From NCBI GenBank assembly GCA_947581885.1, contig CANPWF010000051.1, positions 1 to 10,090 on the forward strand: a stretch of DNA of 10,090 nucleotides, in the 5' to 3' direction. How positions within the stretch are numbered: position 1 is the first letter of the stretch; each line of letters opens with the position of its first letter. Both the position numbers and the translations under genes were made by a program. The DNA is from an uncultured Clostridia bacterium. Its GTDB lineage: Bacteria; Bacillota; Clostridia; Christensenellales; Borkfalkiaceae. The notes under the pieces are model-generated. The model was not told the DNA's origin, ran no database searches, and was given only the letters and a program-made list of their open reading frames with translations. This document shows, piece after piece, positions 1 to 6,013 of this stretch.

Positions 1-1
1 G

Positions 2-1219
2 GGCAATTTTTCCGTATTGCATCCAACGGAGAAATTGCCCCTTGTCGGGGTTGCCCGTATGGCCGCCGCAATCGGAATTCATATACGGAATGCAGTTGTC
101 GGCGCAACGGACAAGGCTTGCTATCTCCTGTGCGAGGGCGCAGGAAGTGCTGTCGATATCCCCCGTCCATTGGATGGAATAGCGGTGCGAGGCACTGTCG
201 GAGATCGCTTTGTATACGCCGTTGGAGATATCCACAACGTTCCCCATGATCACGGGGCGGCGATGGATGTGCCCGTCCCGCGCGGCGTAGAAATGTTCGG
301 TGATGTCGTGGAAGAGGTAGAGCCCGAAGGTCTCCCACTGCACCGATTTGGTGGGCGAAACGAGATGGGTGATCCAATTCCGATCGTACCACCATGTATC
401 GAGCCCCATTTGCAGGAGGGATTTTAAGTTCTTTTCGCGATAAGAAATTTCGCGGGAAGCAAACACATTCGCCCCGTGCACGGGCTCGGGATGGTCGTTG
501 AACATCACCTCAACGCCGTGGGAATGCGCGTAATCGAAAAAGGCGGGAAGGTCGGGAAAGAGTTCCTTGTTCACCCGATAACCCATGCCGTTTTCGTTTT
601 TCCGCCAATCGGTATCGATGACGAGGTTATCGAGGGGGATCCCCCGCTGCTCGTACTCCGCAATCACATCCATCGCTTCCCGCTGGGTGTAGGGATAGTA
701 CTTGGAATTCCAGCTGCCGAGGGTCGCCTTCCGAACGAGCTCGCAACGCCCCGTGAGCTCTACGTACAACTTCCGAAGGCGTTTCCCGTCCCCTTCCGCG
801 AAGAGAAGGTAAATATCTTCCACCCGTGAAATGACGCGGTAGTCCCCTCTTCTGTTTGCCGAATACCCGCCCTCGGGAAGGAGGATGCGGGGGGAATCGG
901 AGAGAGCGAACACTTCGGGCGTTTTGAAGGGAGAAGGCAATTCGCCGCTGTTTTTGAGCGGACGGTAGCGGTAGACGGGCTTGCCGTTCTTCTCGACGCG
1001 CAACCCTTTCAGCCCCTCTTCGGGGAGAAACATCTCGTATTCCCCGAAGCAGAGCACGTTCCCCTCCAACGAATAGGCGGGCGGATCGCCCGATGCGGAA
1101 TTCCGATCGGGGATGAAGAAGGTATCGCCGTCGAAAAATTCGCCCGCGCGAGCACGCTCGATGCGGACGACGCTCTCCCCCAAAAAGGAGACGCGGATGT
1201 CGCCGTAAATGATGTGCAT
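2..1219 (-). CDS. Glycoside hydrolase family 31 alpha-glycosidase, cytoplasmic, 3' end cut by window edge
   Basis: The 406 visible codons run off the left edge with no stop, so the C-terminal part is missing. Residues about 1-145 form the N-terminal beta-sandwich expected in GH31, and from about 150 the catalytic barrel begins (LGSWNSKYYPYT at 168-178, IDTDWR at 201-206, FPDLPAFFDYAHSHGVEVMF from 221). The family nucleophile is most likely D279 in WWYDRNW, and the acid/base D354 in WTGDIDS. SDCGGHTG (382-389) followed by RWMQYG is the usual GH31 segment after the acid/base. GH31 enzymes cleave alpha-glucosides, alpha-xylosides, alpha-galactosides or related bonds by a retaining mechanism; the substrate here is not determined. 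No signal peptide is seen, so it probably acts in the cytoplasm on imported oligosaccharides. The ATG at 1219 was chosen because AAAGGTGA lies 5 bases upstream. The gene follows the GH43 stop after only 4 bases, so the two are probably translationally coupled. Family assignment is firm; specificity is open. Confidence 0.9.
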   Translation of the reverse strand, partial: MHIIYGDIRVSFLGESVVRIERARAGEFFDGDTFFIPDRNSASGDPPAYSLEGNVLCFGEYEMFLPEEGLKGLRVEKNGKPVYRYRPLKNSGELPSPFKTPEVFALSDSPRILLPEGGYSANRRGDYRVISRVEDIYLLFAEGDGKRLRKLYVELTGRCELVRKATLGSWNSKYYPYTQREAMDVIAEYEQRGIPLDNLVIDTDWRKNENGMGYRVNKELFPDLPAFFDYAHSHGVEVMFNDHPEPVHGANVFASREISYREKNLKSLLQMGLDTWWYDRNWITHLVSPTKSVQWETFGLYLFHDITEHFYAARDGHIHRRPVIMGNVVDISNGVYKAISDSASHRYSIQWTGDIDSTSCALAQEIASLVRCADNCIPYMNSDCGGHTGNPDKGQFLRWMQYGKIA

Positions 1220-1223
1220 GATG

Positions 1224-1231
1224 TCACCTTT
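1224..1231 (-). promoter_or_regulatory. Ribosome binding site of the GH31 gene, overlapping the GH43 stop codon
   Basis: On the minus strand AAAGGTGA lies 5 bases before the ATG at 1219. Its last three bases are the TGA stop of the upstream GH43 gene. This arrangement fixes the GH31 start and suggests that ribosomes ending GH43 reinitiate on GH31. Confidence 0.75.
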
Positions 1232-2141
1232 GAACTTTGAGAACGTTCCCCTCTATCAGAAGGGGCGCGATGCGGGCGGTGCGGCTGTCGGGAAGGTCCC
1301 GTTTTGCCGCACGGTCACGCGCATGGTAGACGATGTAATAGTTTCCGTCCCTTTCGATCACGCTGTTGTGCCCCGTGCCCTCTTCCTCCTCGTTGCGGCA
1401 AAGAAGGGGCGCGTACACGTCGTTCGACGGCATCTTGGAAAAACGAAGTTTTCTTAAATCGTCCTCTTCTCCGTGCGCATAGGCATAGCCGAGGAAATAT
1501 TGCTCGTTTTGGTAGCAGTTCCCCGAATAGATGACGAAGTGATCGTCTCCCCGCCGAAAGTAGAACGCCCCCTCGACGGTGTGCCAATTCTGCCCTTTTC
1601 GGAAGCGGTCCCGAAGGAAGATCTCCTCGTCGACCGTGGGCACGACGACGGGCACGGGGTTCCCCTCCGCCGTGAACATATCCGTAAGGCGGTCGACGGC
1701 GATAAAGGTCCCCGCGCGGGGCGCATCCCAATTGTTCATGGAATAGAAGATGTAGTAGTTCTCCCCGCTCTTTACGACGTGGGGATCGATGGAGAAGGGC
1801 GGAAGCACGGTGCTTCTGTTCGAAAAAGGACCTTCGGGAGAGGAAGATGTAGCCACGCGGATGGATTGCTCGTGCATGTCTTTCGTGCCCTCTCTCACGG
1901 AGGAATAGTACATGTAATACGTCCCCTCCCGTTCGATCACGCAGGGTGCCCAATACTCTATCCTGCCCTGCTCGCGGAGTGCCTTGCCCGCATACTTCCA
2001 ACCGCTGAAAAGGTCGTCGGATGTGTACAATTCCACGCCATCCACGCCCGTCGCATAGAGATAGAATTTTCCGTTTGCCTCGAGAATGTAGGGGTCGCCC
2101 TGCGACGCGGGGGAACCCTTTTCGGGATGAATGAGTTTCAT
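1224..2141 (-). CDS. Glycoside hydrolase family 43 enzyme, cytoplasmic (beta-xylosidase / alpha-L-arabinofuranosidase type)
   Basis: A 305-residue protein, close to a bare GH43 five-bladed propeller with no extra domain. The three family carboxylates are recognisable: general base D16 in QGDPYILE, pKa modulator D119 in SIDPHVV, and general acid E190 in WHTVEGAFYF. YWAPCVI (63-69) and GTGHNS (255-260), the conserved segment carrying the active-site His, also fit. GH43 enzymes are inverting and mostly remove beta-D-xylosyl or alpha-L-arabinofuranosyl units, although some are galactosidases. No signal peptide is present, so it should act in the cytoplasm on imported oligosaccharides, next to GH31. 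The start is uncertain. The ATG at 2141 begins just before the first blade but has no adjacent Shine-Dalgarno sequence. An in-frame GTG at 2174 has AGGAG exactly 5 bases upstream and would add 11 residues (VRRVSAAHTYT), but it lies inside a perfect hairpin. I keep the ATG because it gives the usual GH43 N-terminus. Family is well supported; specificity is not. Confidence 0.9.
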   Translation of the reverse strand: MKLIHPEKGSPASQGDPYILEANGKFYLYATGVDGVELYTSDDLFSGWKYAGKALREQGRIEYWAPCVIEREGTYYMYYSSVREGTKDMHEQSIRVATSSSPEGPFSNRSTVLPPFSIDPHVVKSGENYYIFYSMNNWDAPRAGTFIAVDRLTDMFTAEGNPVPVVVPTVDEEIFLRDRFRKGQNWHTVEGAFYFRRGDDHFVIYSGNCYQNEQYFLGYAYAHGEEDDLRKLRFSKMPSNDVYAPLLCRNEEEEGTGHNSVIERDGNYYIVYHARDRAAKRDLPDSRTARIAPLLIEGNVLKVQR

Positions 2142-2148
2142 GGTGTAT

Positions 2149-2176
2149 GTGTGCGCCGCGGAAACGCGGCGCACAC
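2149..2176 (-). promoter_or_regulatory. Perfect 12-bp GC-rich hairpin before the cytoplasmic GH43 gene
   Basis: On the minus strand the arms are GTGTGCGCCGCG and CGCGGCGCACAC around a TTTC loop (GAAA on the plus strand), with no mismatch. It sits in the 58-base junction between the modular lipoprotein and GH43, the longest spacer in the operon. Immediately upstream is AAAAAAGGAGAAC and downstream ATACACC then ATG. There is no U-run after the stem in the transcribed direction, so it is not a normal intrinsic terminator for this operon. Plausible roles are an mRNA processing or stabilising stem that separates the exported from the cytoplasmic part of the transcript, or control of GH43 translation. 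The structure is certain from sequence; the function is inference. Confidence 0.7.
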
Positions 2177-2179
2177 GTT

Positions 2180-2185
2180 CTCCTT
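2180..2185 (-). promoter_or_regulatory. Shine-Dalgarno-like AAGGAG upstream of the hairpin
   Basis: AAGGAG ends 38 bases before the ATG at 2141, too far for ordinary initiation. If the 28-base hairpin folds, the unpaired distance falls to 10 bases (AAC plus ATACACC), a workable spacing. Alternatively it serves the in-frame GTG at 2174, 5 bases away. No other Shine-Dalgarno sequence is seen near this start. Confidence 0.55.
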
Positions 2186-2199
2186 TTTTGCCTGATGGG

Positions 2200-5100
2200 T
2201 TATGCTTGTTTGCCGTAGTCGCCCGAGAGATAGATACCCGTACCGTCGACGCAGGCGGGATTGCTGTTGACATGCTCGCCAAACGGCATCACCCAAGGGT
2301 CGTTGTCGATCGTACCGTTGTTGATATTATCTCCGTTCGTTTTCCATGCCACGCCGACTTGGATCATGCCGTTGCGGATCATGTAGTTCTGACCGTTCAG
2401 GAATACCTCGGTCGGGATGAACACTTCGATGATGGTGTGCTCTGTCGCGTTGTTGTGGCCTGTCACCGTCTCATGGACGAGTTTTGCCTGCATACCGACC
2501 GCACTTACGGCGCAGCCATCGGCGGTCGCATTCACCCAGAACTGACGAGGCATCTTGCTGCCGTCGCCGCCCCAATTTCTGCCGATACGGAGTTCGAGGT
2601 TGGTGTTATTCCACCAATCTCCCTGTCCCGTCGTGAAGGTGCCGTGATATGCCTCTGCCGCGAGGTAGAGCCCCGCCTTTGTGAGTTTGCCGTAGAAGGT
2701 AACGCTCTTGCCGAAATACTGAACGGTGCCTGTAACGCCGATGGTCTTGATGCCCGCCCAATCTTCGAGGTTCCCATCGATCGTAATGCCGTCATCGTCT
2801 GCGATCGCGCTGTCGGGTCCGAACGTCCAATCGGGATGCTCGTGCTCTTCGGGGAGCGTGAGCCCGTCGTCATTGACGTATGCAAACATGTTGGGATCGT
2901 CGGGCCATACGCCGTAAGGAGCGTACCAAGTGTCGCCGCCATCGTAGTTGACCGTGCCGCCGTTAAGCCTCTCCGCATCGGGACTATGGTCTCCCTTCTC
3001 ATAAGGCCCCGTCTTTACCGCAAGCCCAAGGCGAAGCGAGCCGTCCGTCTCCTTGACCTGCGAATAGTTCGAAGCGGGGATGAAGATCTCGAAGATGCTG
3101 TGGTGCGTCGCACGGGGATCGCCGCTCTCGTGTTTGTACTCCGCCTTGATCCCGTCTATTCCGCCCGCGTCTCTTCCGACTGCGAAGGTATAGTTCTCCC
3201 CGTCTTTCCCGGTGACATAGACGTAATAATGGTTCGCGCCATCCGAATTTTTGATACGAATTTCGAAGTTGAGGTTGTCGAACCAATTCCCTTGGCCATT
3301 CCGAGGCTCCTCGTTGTGCCAAAGTTCTGCCGCCAAATAGAGCCCATCTCCGCTCATTGCCCCGTACCACGTCGCGCCTCTTTGATCGGTAAAGCTGTTC
3401 GAAGAGAGCGTCTTGCTGCCGAGGGCTTGCCAATCGGAGAGGTCGCCGTCGACCGCAAGTTTCTTCCTGTATGCGGCGGTGAGAGTGACGGCTTTATTGG
3501 GCATTTCGAAGGTGGAACCCGCGAGATACACATGCCCTTCCTTATCCTGCCAAGCGTAGAATTCGAGCGTCGGATCGCTGTGCGCGGGTGCTTTGGAAGG
3601 AAGAACAACTTCCTCGCCCTCGATATAGTTGCCGCCCGTAGGCGCGGATCCCGTGCCGACATCCGAAGGAAGTTCGTAGGTGAGCGTGAACTCTTCCGCC
3701 CACTGCGCGGTGAGTGTGAGGCTATCTTCAACAAAGTACGCCGTTTCGCCCGCCTTGTATTCCTTCTGATTCTGGTCTTTCCAACCCATGAAGCGATAAC
3801 CTTCCAAGGTAAGATCGCCTTGGCCCTGCACGGTAAAGGCATCGCCCGCTTTGTAACTGCCGCTGTCGACGGGAGCATTGCCCTGCGCACCCGCGCCCCC
3901 GGCATAGGTGACGGTGAGATTTTCCGATGCCGACGCGTTGACCCAAACGGCGGTGAGGGTGACATACTCTTCGGGCATCGTGAATTCTACGCCCGCCTCG
4001 TATTCCGCTTTGCCGCTCGTCCAATAGACAAACCGTTTCCCTTCATTGGTGAAAGTGCAGTCCGCGGCTTTTACGGTGTCGCCGCCGAATACCTTGGAGA
4101 CGATATCGTCGCCCGTGCCGCCGCCCGCGTTATAGGTGAGGGTGTACTCGTTGCCGATACCCTTTTCCGATACTCTGAACGGGTTTGCCTTGGGGTCGCC
4201 CTCGCCGAGAGACCACCAAGTGGTGCCTTTCAACTGTCCGCTCGCGTTGCTGTCATCATTGATGGGCTTAAAGGCAAAGCATACCTCGGGTTCGCCTTCG
4301 TACGTATTCCCCGACTTGGTGACGATATTATCCCTTGCAAGGGATTCGAAAGGAACGAAGATCTCGCCGACCGTATCGTATTGGCGATTCTGATCGCGCA
4401 CCGTTGTCATCACAGCGTCCATGTAGCCGCTCGTGCCGAAAGAAGTGAGCGCGTACTGTTGCGCATTGTCCGTTCCGCCGATAAAGAACTCGATGTTGGT
4501 GTTCTCCCACCAAGCGGTATCCCACTTGACGACGGGAGCGAGCACGAGATGATGCACTTCGTAGGCAATGTAGAGCCCGTCGTCCCCGCGGAAGGCACGC
4601 ACCTTGATCTTGTTGCCGTTGAGATCTTCCGCCGCACGGAAATGCCTGTTGACATCGGCGTTCGTCCAATCGGAGAGGTCGCCGTCGATTTTCACGCCCT
4701 TGGGCATGAATTTCTCCGCTTCCGCCTTGACCGTCGCCTCGTCGGTGACGTACTCGTTATTGTGGAAGGTCGCCCGCGTGTTGAAGCACATGAACCCGGG
4801 GATCGCGCCCTCGCCTTCTGCGAAGTCGTGCACCGTCTTTACGAGGGTGCCGTCGAGTACGAAGTAGAGGTTGCCGCCGTAGTAGATGGTTTCGAGATCG
4901 GTTTCGGTATAGTCGCCGATGACGTTTTCAGCCCAATGCCCGGCGAACGAAGTGGAGGCGTTGGTATCCCACATCATATTCGTGCCCGCGTCCGTCGTGG
5001 GTTCGGCGCGCATGGTGCCGAAGTTCTTCGCCGTGCGCTGTGCCGCGTCGATATGGAAGGATTGGAAGGCACTGTCCGCACGGTTCACAAGCCCGAACTT

Positions 5101-6000
5101 GGGATATTGATCGCCGTTTAAGAAGGCATTATCACCCTGCGTAACTTTGAGCTTCGTCTTCAAATAGTAGCTTTCATGCGGGACGCTGTCGAAATAATAG
5201 AACTCGTTGTAGCCGCCGCTCTGCTCGATCACCGTTCCGTCCTTCTTGAAGCCCGCGGTGTGCGTCGCCATGCCGCTTTGGTTGACGACGTACCATGTTG
5301 CGGGTTGGCTCAGATCGCAGCCGAGCATCATCGTCCACGTTGCACGGGTAGAAGAGTAAGGATCGGGCATCGTGTTGAAGGAAGGAGCGCAGACGACCGA
5401 AGCCGGCTTCTCCGTGAGCCCGATCGCGGAATAGGGCAAATACAGCTCGACGGAGTACCCCTCCGCACGTTCGTTCAGGGTGCCGTTCACATGGACTGCC
5501 CCCGTGAAGGGAACGTACTTCTTGGAGTAAGGATAGCCGTCGTCCGCGCGGAAACCGACCCATTCGTCGGGGGTGCCGTCCGCGCCGAAGCGGAGCTGAA
5601 CGACGTTGCTGTTCAGCGTCTGCGTGCCGAAGGGCGCGACTTGGATCTCGACGCTCGTGTTGTTGAAAACGTCGTTCTTCGTGTTATAGTTGACGAGGGT
5701 GTCGTCCGAGACGAAGCCGAAGAAAACCCCCTCTTCGCCCATGTGCCCGTACACCTTCATGTTCACGCCGTTGACATCGGAAAAGCTCAGATGGCTTTCG
5801 CCATATTCCTCAGCGGTGACCGTTCCGTCGACGGAAATATCCGTATCGGGATATTCGACGGCACGCCAATCGTTGGTATCTTCCCAGCCGTATTCCACGG
5901 TGTAATCTTCCGCCGTCTTTTTGCAGGCGGCAAGTCCCGTTACCGCAAGACCGACTGCGAGGATCGTGGCACCCGATAATAGCAATGTTCTCTTTTTCAT
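2200..6000 (-). CDS. Very large modular surface lipoprotein with four CBM9-like modules and three InlB B-type repeats; putative glycan-binding protein
   Basis: A 1266-residue protein with a type II signal peptide (MKKRT, hydrophobic stretch, lipobox LAAC with C26), so it should be anchored on the outer face of the membrane. Modules in order: CBM9-like at about 50-250 (DISVDGTVTAEEY, VFNNTSVEIQV); an unassigned sandwich-like region at about 260-432; CBM9-like at about 433-612 (KIDGDLSDW, WWENTNIEFFI); three InlB B-type repeats at about 618-845; CBM9-like at about 846-1045 (AVDGDLSDW, WFDNLNFEIRI); CBM9-like at about 1071-1240 (TIDGNLEDW, WWNNTNLELRI). No glycosidase catalytic signature is seen. 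CBM9-type modules bind sugars, classically reducing ends of xylan and cellulose chains, while InlB B-repeats are beta-grasp spacers. I infer a capture or scaffold protein for the glycan used by this operon. The start at 6000 has AAGGAGG 6 bases upstream and gives a clean signal peptide; extending upstream to 6180 would read through the preceding gene. An enzymatic role for the unassigned region cannot be excluded. Confidence 0.88.
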   Translation of the reverse strand: MKKRTLLLSGATILAVGLAVTGLAACKKTAEDYTVEYGWEDTNDWRAVEYPDTDISVDGTVTAEEYGESHLSFSDVNGVNMKVYGHMGEEGVFFGFVSDDTLVNYNTKNDVFNNTSVEIQVAPFGTQTLNSNVVQLRFGADGTPDEWVGFRADDGYPYSKKYVPFTGAVHVNGTLNERAEGYSVELYLPYSAIGLTEKPASVVCAPSFNTMPDPYSSTRATWTMMLGCDLSQPATWYVVNQSGMATHTAGFKKDGTVIEQSGGYNEFYYFDSVPHESYYLKTKLKVTQGDNAFLNGDQYPKFGLVNRADSAFQSFHIDAAQRTAKNFGTMRAEPTTDAGTNMMWDTNASTSFAGHWAENVIGDYTETDLETIYYGGNLYFVLDGTLVKTVHDFAEGEGAIPGFMCFNTRATFHNNEYVTDEATVKAEAEKFMPKGVKIDGDLSDWTNADVNRHFRAAEDLNGNKIKVRAFRGDDGLYIAYEVHHLVLAPVVKWDTAWWENTNIEFFIGGTDNAQQYALTSFGTSGYMDAVMTTVRDQNRQYDTVGEIFVPFESLARDNIVTKSGNTYEGEPEVCFAFKPINDDSNASGQLKGTTWWSLGEGDPKANPFRVSEKGIGNEYTLTYNAGGGTGDDIVSKVFGGDTVKAADCTFTNEGKRFVYWTSGKAEYEAGVEFTMPEEYVTLTAVWVNASASENLTVTYAGGAGAQGNAPVDSGSYKAGDAFTVQGQGDLTLEGYRFMGWKDQNQKEYKAGETAYFVEDSLTLTAQWAEEFTLTYELPSDVGTGSAPTGGNYIEGEEVVLPSKAPAHSDPTLEFYAWQDKEGHVYLAGSTFEMPNKAVTLTAAYRKKLAVDGDLSDWQALGSKTLSSNSFTDQRGATWYGAMSGDGLYLAAELWHNEEPRNGQGNWFDNLNFEIRIKNSDGANHYYVYVTGKDGENYTFAVGRDAGGIDGIKAEYKHESGDPRATHHSIFEIFIPASNYSQVKETDGSLRLGLAVKTGPYEKGDHSPDAERLNGGTVNYDGGDTWYAPYGVWPDDPNMFAYVNDDGLTLPEEHEHPDWTFGPDSAIADDDGITIDGNLEDWAGIKTIGVTGTVQYFGKSVTFYGKLTKAGLYLAAEAYHGTFTTGQGDWWNNTNLELRIGRNWGGDGSKMPRQFWVNATADGCAVSAVGMQAKLVHETVTGHNNATEHTIIEVFIPTEVFLNGQNYMIRNGMIQVGVAWKTNGDNINNGTIDNDPWVMPFGEHVNSNPACVDGTGIYLSGDYGKQA
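3430..3452 (-). repeat. 23-bp perfect direct repeat, copy in third CBM9-like module
   Basis: This 23-base stretch is identical to 4666-4688. In protein it covers most of the DGDLSDWQ/DGDLSDWT opening of a CBM9-like module. The match probably reflects module duplication together with a conserved amino-acid motif, not a mobile or regulatory repeat. Confidence 0.7.
3466..4149 (-). repeat. Three tandem InlB B-type (Listeria-Bacteroides) repeats within the modular lipoprotein
   Basis: The three copies cover residues about 618-687, 695-767 and 770-845. Each opens with a strand such as YTLTYNAGGGTG, LTVTYAGGAG or FTLTYELPSDVGTG. Each has an aromatic FxxW core (RFVYWTSG, RFMGWKDQ, EFYAWQDK) and ends in VTLTAVW, LTLTAQW or VTLTAAY. 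These features match the InlB B-repeat family, a small beta-grasp fold common in Gram-positive surface proteins. They lie in the middle of the protein and probably space the two N-terminal CBM9-like modules from the two C-terminal ones. Confidence 0.85.
4666..4688 (-). repeat. 23-bp perfect direct repeat, copy in second CBM9-like module
   Basis: Identical to 3430-3452 and in the same reading frame, encoding DGDLSDW at residues 439-445. The equivalent place in the fourth module (near 2758-2780) has the same protein motif, but the DNA has diverged. Confidence 0.7.
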
Positions 6001-6006
6001 ACCATG

Positions 6007-6013
6007 CCTCCTT
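6007..6013 (-). promoter_or_regulatory. Ribosome binding site of the modular lipoprotein gene
   Basis: AAGGAGG lies 6 bases before the ATG at 6000, and its first two bases belong to the TAA stop of the upstream GH43 lipoprotein gene. It decides the start at 6000 in place of upstream in-frame ATGs that lie inside the preceding gene. Confidence 0.8.

Noticed and set aside
2149..2190. Possible intrinsic terminator made of the 2149-2176 hairpin
   Set aside because: In the operon direction the stem is followed by ATACACC and a start codon, with no U-run. On the plus strand a T-run exists, but it begins 7 bases after the stem and there is no plus-strand gene to terminate.
2142..2282. N-terminal extension of the cytoplasmic GH43 gene to an ATG at 2282
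   Set aside because: It would overlap the last 27 codons of the lipoprotein gene and read through the hairpin; the added residues match no GH43 N-terminus.
2131..5121. A 996-codon open frame on the plus strand, antisense to the modular lipoprotein gene
   Set aside because: It is in exact back-to-back codon register with the lipoprotein gene, so it stays open because that gene avoids TTA, CTA and TCA codons. Its translation has no domain signature, and the minus-strand protein has clear modules, a signal peptide and a ribosome binding site.
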